Below are positions 56,177 to 64,000 of a DNA stretch of 64,000 bases, piece by piece. The stretch's first letter is position 1, and the number at the start of each line of letters is the position of its first letter. Position numbers and translations under genes: made by a program. The stretch spans positions 4,717,001-4,781,000 of the forward strand of contig NC_092674.1 in the NCBI RefSeq assembly GCF_964355755.1, given 5' to 3'. Under the pieces are notes generated by a model. The model made no database searches and was not told the DNA's origin. It worked only from the letters and a program-made list of their open reading frames with translations. Source of the DNA: Antedon mediterranea. Its lineage: Eukaryota; Echinodermata; Crinoidea; Comatulida; Antedonidae.

Positions 56177-58638
56177 GTTTGTCCTAAACTCTGTCTACAC
56201 TATCAAACGTTATGTGACAACAAACATATTACATATCACTACCATATTTGGGCATATCACTACCATATTTGGGCACATCACATTTTTTTGTCACAAAGTT
56301 TGATAGTGTAAACAGAGCTATAAATTAAATTAGAGTTCTGTCAAACTACCCATGCCATAGTACTTATATAATAGATAATAATTTGAACAACAGTGCATAA
56401 ATGGTTTAGACCATGCTGGACTAAACTAAGCTGCCTACTTCCTTACAATGACTTCCGTATTTTGGAAAATTTAGTTTTTCAGACCATGTGTTTTATTTTT
56501 CAATTATAAAATCGCAAATCGCAAATTTTATTCAGAAACTTTTTTTTATTTTTCAGGTAGCACTCCAATGGGAATGTATAAAACTTTAATTAAATTTGTC
56601 ACCAGTGGAGAATTGTCATTCAAATATGTAAAGACTTTTAACATGGACGAATATGTTGGTAGGTGAAATGAAGTTGAAATATAATTTTCAGGTTAAACAA
56701 ACTTTTGTTGTTTGTCAGCAATTACTAGGTAAGAACATGATAGCCACTGAGGCCGATTACCCCAATACCACCACTGTACCTCCCCATCCTAGTAATGTAG
56801 TTTAAAACCTTTCCTGTACAATTGCTGTCATTTTGGTACCCCAAGTGTACAGACCAAATGTACAAACACTCTCTCTTATATAGTATGTATATATAAAGTA
56901 CAATAATTTGATTTCTAAATTAATAAAAATAGGTAGTGGAGCTGTAGCTTGGTGGTTAACATGCTTCTAATCCCAAGGTCTGGGGTTCAATTCTGACCTA
57001 GTGCCAGGGTTGTAACTCACAACTCCTTCAACTCCACTTCCTAACCTAAGCCTCAAATGAGATTATAAAATAGTTTATCCATCCTGTAATTGGCGAGTTA
57101 CTTCGATGTAAGTTGGATGCGTAAGAAATAAACAAAAAAGTATGTTATTATTGTATCTGTAGGCTTGCCAAGAAATCACCCAGAGAGCTACCATTCATTC
57201 ATGTGGAACAACTTCTTTAAACACATTGACATCGTGCCAGAAAATGCTAACCTCTTGGATGGCAATGCTCCTGATCTAGATTTGGAATGCAAGAACTTTG
57301 AACAGAAGATCTTGGATGCTGGAGGAATTGAACTGTTTATAGGAGGTGTGGCATTTTTATTTCCAATTGACTTACTTTTACAGGATGAGAAAACCAAACA
57401 CATGCTTTCTAAACTTAAAGCCTAATATGACCATTGCCGGTACACTAATAAATCACATTTTTATCCCTATCACATTAAGGTTTTAGTTCCTATTGGTCCC
57501 ATAGCCTATGAGCCTAGAGGGGTCAGTGATCCATTAGGCGCTATCTAAATATTGTTTATTATTATTATATCAAGTCTACACGACAATATAACCAATTGCA
57601 TCACAGTAAAGCGATTCATTTTTTTATTCCCATTGAATTAAAGTATTGGTTCCTGATGGTCCCATAGCCTTTGAGCCTATATCAAGTTTACAGTACAATA
57701 TAACCATTGCATCACAGTAAAGCAAATCAATTTTTTTATTCCCATTGAATTAAGGTATTGGTCCTGATGGTCACATAGCATTTAATGAGCCAGGATCAAG
57801 CCTAGTGTCTCGTACACGTGTTAAAACATTAGCCCAGGACACCATTATTGCAAACTCCCGTTTCTTTGGTGGAGACATTTCTAAAGTTCCTACCATGGCA
57901 TTGACAGTTGGTGTTGGTACAGTTATGGATGCTAGAGAGGTAAGTGTATTCATCATTATGACAAGGATGGGTGTATTAATTTGTTTAGTGACAAAAGGAG
58001 AAGGCTTAAGCTTGTTTCCTACTAGAACGCAATGCAAGGATAATTTAAGCAAGTTGACCAATGACAGAATAATCCATCGTGTATGATTTGTCAAATTACT
58101 TGCGTTGTTTCCTAGTGGGAACTAAGCTTTAGTGACTTGAAGGCTTCTTATGATTTGTATTCAAAATGATAGACTGTGTGTTAGAATAATCCATCACGTA
58201 TGATTTGTTAAATTCATTGCGTTGCATCCTAAGCCTTAGTGACTTGAAGGCTTCTTATGATGGTTATTAACAATGATCTGACTTTGTGTTTGGAGAATTA
58301 ATTTAGTTAATTTATTAAGTTTGGAAAGTTATCTATATTTTTAAAAATTACCTTACACCCGTAATACTATGTAAATTATTTGACAGGTAATGATAATCAT
58401 CACAGGTGCTCACAAGTCATTTGCATTATATAAAGCAATCGAAGAAGGCATTAGTCACATGTGGACGGTTTCGGCATTCCAACAGCACCCTCGTACGATA
58501 TTCGTCTGCGATGAGGATGCTACACTGGAGCTACGAGTAAAAACTGTTAAATATTTCAAAGGTTTGATGTACGTTCATAATAAACTGGTGGAAGATGGTA
58601 AGGATTATCAAGAAGTGAAACGACAAAAAAAGAAGTAG
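56053..58638 (+). CDS. GNPDA: Glucosamine-6-phosphate isomerase/deaminase (5 coding exons)
   Basis: Converts glucosamine-6-phosphate to fructose-6-phosphate plus ammonia in the cytosol, linking hexosamines to glycolysis. The exons 56053-56176, 56557-56658, 57163-57345, 57755-57939 and 58387-58638 join in frame to 281 residues. Start [20 protein letters not shown]. Family motifs: [87 protein letters not shown]. The catalytic residues of bacterial NagB are at the same numbers: D72, D141, H143 and E148. The C-terminus ends in a basic KRQKKK tail unlike the human tails I recall. GNPDA1 and GNPDA2 cannot be separated by eye. The intron before exon 4 contains decayed echoes of that exon's start. 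Confidence 0.97.
56186..56319. mobile_element. MITE-A copy in GNPDA intron 1
   Basis: Starts only 10 bp after the exon 1 donor; CTCTGTCTACACTATCAAAC and TTTGATAGTGTAAACAGAGC ends present; centre rearranged with a doubled ATATCACTACCATATTTGGG. Confidence 0.9.
56557..56658 (+). CDS. GNPDA: GNPDA coding exon 2
   Basis: [20 protein letters not shown] to NMDEYV with catalytic D72; donor GTTG|GTAGGT, phase 1. Confidence 0.96.
56936..57135 (+). mobile_element. tRNA-derived SINE in GNPDA intron 2
   Basis: Head with box A (TAGCTTGGTGGTTAACATGC) and box B (GGGGTTCAATTCTGACC), body CAGGGTTGTAACTCACAACT, A-rich end. The same family recurs at 63597-63770. Confidence 0.8.
57163..57345 (+). CDS. GNPDA: GNPDA coding exon 3
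   Basis: [20 protein letters not shown] to GGIELFIG; donor AGGAG|GTGTGG, phase 1. Confidence 0.95.
57429..57754. repeat. Tandem echoes of GNPDA exon 4 start
   Basis: Two decayed upstream copies of the exon 4 acceptor and first codons. One runs 57429-57520 (TTCCTATTGGTCCCATAGCC) and one runs 57598-57690 (TTCCTGATGGTCCCATAGCC). Both share ATAACCATTGCATCACAG-type and TTTTATTCCCATTGAATTAA spacer sequence with the true exon boundary. The period of the last two is about 111 bp. The echoes carry an extra T that shifts frame into a stop, and one has lost the AG acceptor. Confidence 0.85.
57755..57939 (+). CDS. GNPDA: GNPDA coding exon 4 (catalytic)
   Basis: [16 protein letters not shown] with D141, H143 and E148, then [13 protein letters not shown] and [12 protein letters not shown]; acceptor ATTAAG|GTATTG, donor GAG|GTAAGT, phase 0. 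Confidence 0.96.
58008..58129. mobile_element. MITE-D copy in GNPDA intron 4
   Basis: AAGCTTGTTTCCTACTAGAA and TTCCTAGTGGGAACTAAGCTT are inverted repeats; subterminal GAACGCAATGCAAG and ACTTGCGTTG match. A partial second copy follows near 58168-58235. Confidence 0.82.
58387..58638 (+). CDS. GNPDA: GNPDA coding exon 5
   Basis: [20 protein letters not shown] to the TAG stop after KRQKKK; acceptor TTGACAG. Confidence 0.96.
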   Translation, partial: VMIIITGAHKSFALYKAIEEGISHMWTVSAFQQHPRTIFVCDEDATLELRVKTVKYFKGLMYVHNKLVEDGKDYQEVKRQKKK

Positions 58639-58981
58639 AAAAATGAGAATTTAAAATACATGGATGCTGATTGGTTGGTTGTAGTGACGGAAATCGTTTT
58701 GAAAAGCTTAACAATCATCTGATTTTTAGCTATGATTCTAGGTTCCACCACTTTGAGTCCTGTATCAATTATTCATAGGTCAAAAAGGTCAATGAAGGTC
58801 AGTGAAGATTAATGGTGCTGTGTTTTAAGTATACACAAAATATGTATACATGAATCCAATAGAATTTTATATACCAAAATCACATTATATTTGAAATTTA
58901 TATATAAAATATTTGTAATCTTTTCCACCATTGTATTTTTGTTATTGCACACTTATATACAGAAAGTGTGCTACAAGTTTA

Positions 58982-59109
58982 AAGCTCTCTACACTATCAA
59001 ACTTTATGTGACAAATAAATGTGATATGCCCATATATGGACATGATGATGTCATATCACTACCATATTTGAGCATATCACCACCATATTTGATAGTGTAG
59101 ACAGAGCTT
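58982..59109. mobile_element. MITE-A copy
   Basis: Both ends and the TATGGACATGATGATGTCAT centre are present. Confidence 0.92.
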
Positions 59110-59680
59110 AGTATATTTCATGTTGTAAACATTCCACCATTTTATTTTGTTATAGTGCTAATAATGTATGTTGATTAATTACTTTTTAAAACTAGTTAAT
59201 GATTTATTGACAAGAAGTGTAATATCCTGGACATGTTACAGTATAGTAAAGTTTTAATAATTTTGCTTAATAGTATAAGATTTATATTTCAATGCAGTGT
59301 TTGCCAGTTAATTCCAGAGGTCTTTTAAATATGTATTATTTTTCAAGATCATTCCAATTGAAGAGAAACAATGGGTTGAAATCCTGTCAGATGTCAGGAA
59401 TTTGTTATCATGACGAAAAACAACTCCACACCTAAAAGACACCTAAGATTTTGTTTATGTAGAGCATCTTGTGTATATGTTTGTCTTGTGAATTAATTCG
59501 CATATTACTTCAGTTAAGATTTTTTTAAAAGAAATTATCTACAATAGCCAATTATGACACTGGTGATTGCATGTGAATTCCATTTATGTTTTCTAATAAA
59601 TCCATAATTCTAATATTGACCCATTTGGGTTATTTTGTCCATAAGATACTTCATTCCATAAAGAAAAGTTTCTTTCTGTA

Positions 59681-59793
59681 AAGCTCTGTCTTCACTATCA
59701 AACTTGATGTGCCCATTATTATGGTATGACATCATCGTGTCCATATATGGGCACATCACATTTTGTTGTCACATAGATAGTGTAGACAGACCT
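59681..59793. mobile_element. MITE-A copy (shortened)
   Basis: CTCTGTCTTCACTATCAAAC left end, ATATGGGCACATCACATTTT centre, right end reduced to GATAGTGTAGACAG. A MITE-D copy follows 5 bp later. Confidence 0.85.
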
Positions 59794-59798
59794 CCTTT

Positions 59799-59908
59799 AA
59801 GCTTGGTCGCAAGGATGTAAGCTCATCTAAAGTAATATGACCAATCTGTTGCTTGTGATTGGTCACATTCATTCATTGTTGTGTTACTTCCAAAGAGGAA
59901 CCAAGCTT
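59799..59908. mobile_element. MITE-D copy
   Basis: AAGCTTGGTCGC and GAGGAACCAAGCTT ends, with ATATGACCAATC and GTGATTGGTCA subterminal inverted motifs. Confidence 0.85.
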
Positions 59909-60109
59909 TACAAAAACTTGCATTCCCAACGTTGTAATCTTACTAAATTATATAAAAATATATTAAAAATAATATGTATATTGTTATGATTATTACAAGT
60001 AAAATCAAGACACTACTATATGGTTTGACTTTGAATTGTTTTGTAACGAAAAGGAACTAGCCAATCTGGGAGTAAATCATAGAATGAAGATTATGTAGGA
60101 TTGAAAAAA

Positions 60110-60187
60110 GATGAACTTCCAGAAGAACTTGGAACCTTCTGCTTGATAAGCAGACATTCTTACCATCAGACCACTGAGGCTTTCACA
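60110..60187 (-). repeat. tRNA-like SINE head
   Basis: Minus strand: CAGTGGTCTGATGGTAAGAA box A and a CTGCTTATCAAGCAG arm nearly identical to the head at 935-1008. Box B is degenerate (GGTTCCAAGTT). Confidence 0.6.
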
Positions 60188-60878
60188 TTGTTTTTGGATT
60201 TGATACAGTATACACTCTTCTACCCTCAATGGTATTTGCAGTGGGCCGCTGGTATAGCACTTTCAAGGGGCCTTTCAACGCTGGGTAGTTGCATTAGACT
60301 GATCATGCTCTGGGGTCCCTTAAGCTCTGAGCTTAGCCAGCGAGCACTCGGGTTTTACACCACAAGGCGTTAGATGGTTCATGATTGCATTCATGTGCAA
60401 CAGAATTCAAATCAATACATCCTCATCTAAATTCATAAATTATATTTATTGAAGTATTTTGTACCAATTTACAGAACAGGTTCCGATTAAAAAGACAAGT
60501 ATAACTTAACAGAAGTAAAAAGTATTTATAACAATAAATGACAGCAATATTAAGATGGTATTAAAATCTACAGTTACAATTTCATCTAGTAAAACACAAA
60601 CACAAGATTGTTTCAGATATATCTACATTGGATATTATCAATAAATAAAAATACACTGCATAAAACAAACGTTTATAAAAGCTCATTTATATGGGCCTGT
60701 TTCTATTGAAAATTTATTTAAAAAAAATCGTGTTGCAGCTAAAAATTGCTCCACAGAAACTTTTTTGGGTCAAACTAGACTTCTGTGAATATAGTACCTT
60801 TATGAAATAATAAGGTCTAGGTTTATATATATACTAAAAAGTCCCAAGTGACTCCCCCATCAAACTGGCTCTCTACCC

Positions 60879-60976
60879 AAATATGGAAGTGATATGCTCA
60901 AACATGGTAGTGATATGACATCATCATGTCCATATATGGGCACATCACATTTTTTTAGATAGTGTAGACAGAGCTT
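60879..60976. mobile_element. MITE-A copy, left end eroded
   Basis: The centre GACATCATCATGTCCATATA and right end GATAGTGTAGACAGAGCTT are clear; the left inverted repeat is only weakly recognisable. Confidence 0.78.
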
Positions 60977-61122
60977 AAAATAATAGTATAAATCTTTAAG
61001 TACAGTACGATAATAACTTCACTCACTCAGTTTCCCTGTAACCTAGCGTAAATTGGCACAAACCAATCTACAATAAACAGTGTATTAACATTAAATATCC
61101 ATCTCTAAATTTAACTTAAATA

Positions 61123-61283
61123 TCAGTTAACTTCAAGTTCAAATTTTGCTGAAAGAATTGTTTCTGGGTCTTCTAATTTTTCAATTATTCTTAATCGGAA
61201 TTTCTGTCTTATCCTGTTGAATTCCATGATTGTATCCGGTTTTTCTGAAATCCAGAATCTGTCAAACTCGTAAAATAAGTAAC
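61123..61283 (-). CDS. ELMOD1/2: ELMOD last coding exon
   Basis: YLFYEFDRFWISEKPDTIME and FNRIRQKFRLRIIEKLED to the TGA stop; acceptor GTTTCAG. Confidence 0.92.
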
Positions 61284-63906
61284 CTGAAACAGAATTGTAT
61301 TATTAAGCCATATAATTTAATTTGTCACGTTTGATTAAATTCAGTTTTGTTATTGTTTTAACGTTGCATTTGTAGACACCTTTTAACTTTTGTATTGTTT
61401 TAGTTACGTTCTTTTTACTTCTTGTACTTTTAATTGTGTGTTGTTTTTTTAAGTAGTATCTTGAAACGGCCTTGTTAAAAACACTATAGAGTATCACGGT
61501 GCGACGTCACGACAGTGGGTGGCGCTGCGTGGTTGCTAGCGCAACCAAAAATGTGTTCAGCCTGCCTGACTTCAAGATCACCAATGGTTTGGAATAGGCT
61601 TATTGAAGTAGTCGTTTTAAAACATAATAATTTTCAATAAAAACAAACTAACATTTCAAAAGATCACTAAATATTTGTTTTTAATAATCTATTTATTCCT
61701 CAACTACAGTTTAAGTTAAAAAAAATCAAGCTAAGATACATAATTTGATAGAAATACAGATCTTTACAGTTTATCAACATAGTAGCGTTGAACACATTTT
61801 TTGGTTGGCTAGCAACCATGCAGCGCTCTCTATCATTGTGACGTCACACCGTGATACTCTATATTAAGTTTTCCATTTTCAAATAAAGTTATTAATATCA
61901 TTATTATTACCCTGTATAATGAACGCAAATTACCACAAATTTTTGGTAGTGGCGTAACATAGGGACCTGAGGCCACTGGTTTAGGAACCCTTAGTGGCCC
62001 TCCAATGGTGTTGGCCTCGGGCATTTTTAGCCTTTTTGACATATTTTAAAGCCTATTTTTTCCTCTGGGCACTGCTCAGGGGCCCCATAAGCTCTGGGGC
62101 CACAGTGTTTGGCCAGTAAGCGTTCATAGCCGTTACTTCACTGATTTTGTGGAAGTCATATTATTCCAAGGAATACACTTATCCTGACAGATAAACTTAT
62201 GCTCACTTTGAATTGTAACTAATACACTTGCTTTGGCAAGTTTTTGAGCATGACTCAAAATGTATGTGGACATGTACTTACAGTATACTTGATGGAAATT
62301 ATTAAGATTTGGTGCACTAACGCAGCTATTGTAGAAATGTGTTTTAAGATGACCATCAACCATTAGGTGGTACGCCATACTAGTCAAGTTGATGCCAACT
62401 ATTGCATAAGAATACCTGAGAAAAAAATGTTTAGTAATAGGTAACTTTTATTTAAGCTCTGTCTACACTATCAGACTAGTTGACAAAAAAGTGTGATGTG
62501 CCCAAATATGGTAGTTATATGACATCATCATGTCCATATATGGGTACATTTTTTTAACATATAGAGTTTGATAGTGTAGACAGAGCTTTATAAAATGTGT
62601 GGCTTTTGTGAATCTTTCTTCAGCCTCCACTGATAAGTTAAAAATCTGTGATAGATTACTATAATATATAGATCTGTGGTTTAATCATATGATAAGCAAG
62701 CTCACAGGTTCAAATCTCACTTAAGCTCTGTCTACACTATCAAATGTTATGTGACAAAACAATGTGATGCCCAAATATGATAGTGATATGATGTCATATC
62801 ACTATCATATTTGGGCACTTTTTTGTCAACTAGTTTGATAGTGTAGACAGAGCTTTAGACACGAAGTGTTTCCTAATAACTTGTACTCAAGCTATCCTTT
62901 AAATAATTATCAGATAATCAATTGTTTGATACAATAAAGAAGAAGAAGAAGATATCTTCCAATATGAGCACTGTTTGATTGTACAGTATTTACTAATATT
63001 TCACAATAAAATCACAGAAACATATAAACTTACCCTAAAGTTGGATGATTGGAATGTGATAAAAGCTGTCTAGCAGTACCAGAATAATGAGTAGAAAAAT
63101 ATCTAAAAAGAAAACGAGTGAACATTTACACACAGTAATATCACCAAATAAAACGTTTTATGTAAAATTATCTAAATAATATCGACTAAAGCTCTGTCTA
63201 CACTATCAAACTTTATGTGACAACAAATTGTGAATTGCCCATGTATGGACACGATGATGTCATATCAATACCATATTTGGGCACATCACACTTTTTGTCA
63301 AACTAGTTTGATAGTGTAGACAAAGCTTAATGTTTCACAGTACTTACAGCAAATTCTTTAGTCCAAGCATACCTAGATTGAATTAAAAGAAAAATATTTC
63401 AAATGAAAATAATAACATTGGACTGTTAAATTTGGTTATATATATGTTTCTAAAATTAATTCCTTTAAGTAACTGTAAAATCTGATAACACACAATTTTT
63501 GTGATAAATGAAAGAAAAAAGTTTCTAAGAACAGTTCAGATTAAAGTTTACAGATACAATTGCATACATTGTTATTCATATAATTGAACATAATTGACGT
63601 GGAGCTGAAGCCTGGTGCTTGCCTTCCAATACCAAGGTCTAGGGTTCATTCCTGACCTAGTTCCAGGGTTGTAACTCATGACTCTTTCAACTCCAATCCC
63701 AAATGAGTTTATAAGCATGATACATTATAAAATATTTTATCCATCGCTATTGGATAAAAAGAAAGAGAAAAAAAAAGAAAGACGATAATAATCTTACCCA
63801 TTCCTCTAAAGTCTGTTTGGGGGTCATCTCCTTGGAAACCAATATCTTGCCACTGTTTTGTTATACGGTTTTCTAAAGGTGTCTGTGGCACAAGCAAACT
63901 CCACAG
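61123..63906 (-). CDS. ELMOD1/2: ELMO-domain protein, 3' part (5 exons, gene runs off the window)
   Basis: C-terminal 165 residues of an ELMOD1/2-type protein, a GTPase-activating protein for Arf-family GTPases including Arl2. Exons at 63798-63906, 63348-63372, 63034-63102, 62282-62415 and 61123-61283 join in frame. The signature W-QD-IGFQGDDPQTDFRGMG-LGLKNLLYF spans the first two and includes the conserved TDFRG arginine thought to act in GAP catalysis. GYSYAIVGINLT, HFYN and FYEFDRFW..IMEFNRIRQKFR follow. The last block resembles ELMOD1 more than ELMOD2 from what I know of them. The stop is TGA after KFELEVN. The 5' exons must lie beyond position 64000. Confidence 0.93.
61284..62281. other. 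ELMOD last intron
   Basis: Contains the second MITE-B copy and, near 61925-62130, a GC-richer block (GGGGCCCCATAAGCTCTGGG) whose relative is near 60300-60345. That block is probably an unnamed repeat. Confidence 0.55.
61485..61863 (-). mobile_element. MITE-B copy
   Basis: 379 bp with the same TATAGAGTATCACGGTG ends as 2622-3007 but in the opposite orientation. Alignment by eye is close along the whole length, including the AACAAATATTTAGTGATC block (inverted). It lies in an ELMOD intron. Confidence 0.9.
62282..62415 (-). CDS. ELMOD1/2: ELMOD exon
   Basis: YSYAIVGINLTSMAYHLMVD to NNFHQVY; acceptor TTCTCAG, donor TACT|GTAAGT, phase 1. Confidence 0.95.
62454..62588. mobile_element. MITE-A copy in ELMOD intron
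   Basis: Complete copy beginning CTCTGTCTACACTATCAGAC and ending GTTTGATAGTGTAGACAGAG, 39 bp upstream of the exon at 62415. Confidence 0.93.
62723..62855. mobile_element. MITE-A copy in ELMOD intron
   Basis: Complete copy with long near-perfect inverted repeats and TATCACTATCATATTTGGGC in the right half. A tRNA-like box B (AGGTTCAAATCTC) directly precedes it. Confidence 0.93.
63034..63102 (-). CDS. ELMOD1/2: ELMOD exon
   Basis: YFSTHYSGTARQLLSHSNHP then TL; acceptor TTTTTAG, donor TTAGG|GTAAGT, phase 2. Confidence 0.92.
63189..63328. mobile_element. MITE-A copy in ELMOD intron
   Basis: Complete copy between the 69-nt exon and the micro-exon, only 19 bp from the micro-exon donor. Confidence 0.93.
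63348..63372 (-). CDS. ELMOD1/2: ELMOD 25-nt micro-exon
   Basis: Encodes MLGLKNL between acceptor ATCTAG and donor GCT|GTAAGT. The frame of both neighbours and the conserved LGL.NL..F motif support it despite its size. Confidence 0.88.
63597..63770 (+). mobile_element. tRNA-derived SINE, second copy of GNPDA-intron family
   Basis: GGAGCTGAAGCCTGGTGCTT head, AGGTCTAGGGTTCATTCCTG box B, CCAGGGTTGTAACTCATGAC body and A-rich tail, matching 56936-57135. It ends about 30 bp before the ELMOD exon donor. Confidence 0.8.
63798..63906 (-). CDS. ELMOD1/2: ELMOD exon with catalytic motif
   Basis: LWSLLVPQTPLENRITKQWQ then IGFQGDDPQTDFRGM; acceptor TTTACAG, donor ATGG|GTAAGA, phase 1. It starts in phase 0, so an earlier exon is required. 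Confidence 0.95.
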
Positions 63907-64000
63907 CTGTAAAAAGAGTCAAATTATATTCTATAAGTAGGTTTGAATTGCAATTACAAATCCAAAGCTTTAGTGAGAAGATTATTATGTAATAATAAGT

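Larger units (their letters stand above)
58639..61122. other. Convergent gap between GNPDA and ELMOD
   Basis: Probable GNPDA 3' UTR at the start (AATAAA at 59595-59600 is one candidate signal) and ELMOD 3' UTR at the end. In between are MITE-A copies, a MITE-D copy and a tRNA-like SINE head (60110-60187). No further exon is recognised; a frame at 60101-60373 overlaps the SINE head and is not credible. Confidence 0.55.

Noticed and set aside
60101-60373. 90-codon plus-strand frame
   Set aside because: It overlaps a tRNA-like SINE head and repeat sequence and resembles no protein family.

Overview
The window is nuclear DNA of an AT-rich, intron-rich animal. The genes are split by GT..AG introns with phase-matched exons. 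All five are metazoan families (Dachsous cadherin, Phox2 homeobox, CLPB disaggregase, glucosamine-6-phosphate isomerase, ELMO-domain protein). The intergenic space is packed with MITEs, tRNA- and 5S-derived SINEs, a non-LTR retrotransposon fragment and minisatellites. The protein sequences sit close to vertebrate orthologues, so an invertebrate deuterostome such as an echinoderm is plausible. That placement is inference; the sequence alone does not settle it.

Layout. From 1 to about 23.9 kb there is no recognisable exon, only repeats. This is probably the first large intron of the Dachsous gene, whose first coding exon (signal peptide plus five and a half cadherin repeats) lies on the minus strand at 23911-25710. 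From 26.4 to 34 kb is a repeat-dense zone: a 138-bp AACGTT-rich tandem array, a 24-bp palindromic minisatellite, tRNA-derived SINEs, an intact tRNA-Gln, a 5'-truncated LINE nested in an older repeat, and a (GAT)n tract. From 36.4 to 48.5 kb lies a Phox2 orthologue (4 coding exons, plus strand). tRNA-Asn genes built on a ~152-bp tandem unit flank its first exon and sit inside its first intron. CLPB follows tail-to-tail on the minus strand (13 coding exons, 49772-55220). A GNPDA-type isomerase follows head-to-head on the plus strand (5 coding exons, 56053-58638). The 3' five exons of an ELMOD1/2-like gene lie on the minus strand (61123-63906), with its 5' part beyond the window end.

The genes do not form a pathway. 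Dachsous is a planar-polarity and Hippo cadherin, Phox2 an autonomic and visceral neuron selector transcription factor, CLPB a mitochondrial intermembrane-space disaggregase, GNPDA a cytosolic hexosamine catabolic enzyme, and ELMOD an Arf-family GAP. All exon boundaries were read by eye from reading frame and splice-site consensus, and frames close across every junction of the complete genes.

The most striking non-genic structures are: a ~140-bp inverted-repeat MITE present about 16 times, mostly in the last 11 kb; a nested MITE-in-MITE insertion; the tRNA-Asn array split by Phox2 exon 1; a 5S rRNA-derived SINE sitting in a short tandem array; decayed tandem echoes of the catalytic GNPDA exon next to the real one; and a repeated hammerhead-like CTGATGA-stem-GAAA core in a Penelope-like terminal repeat.
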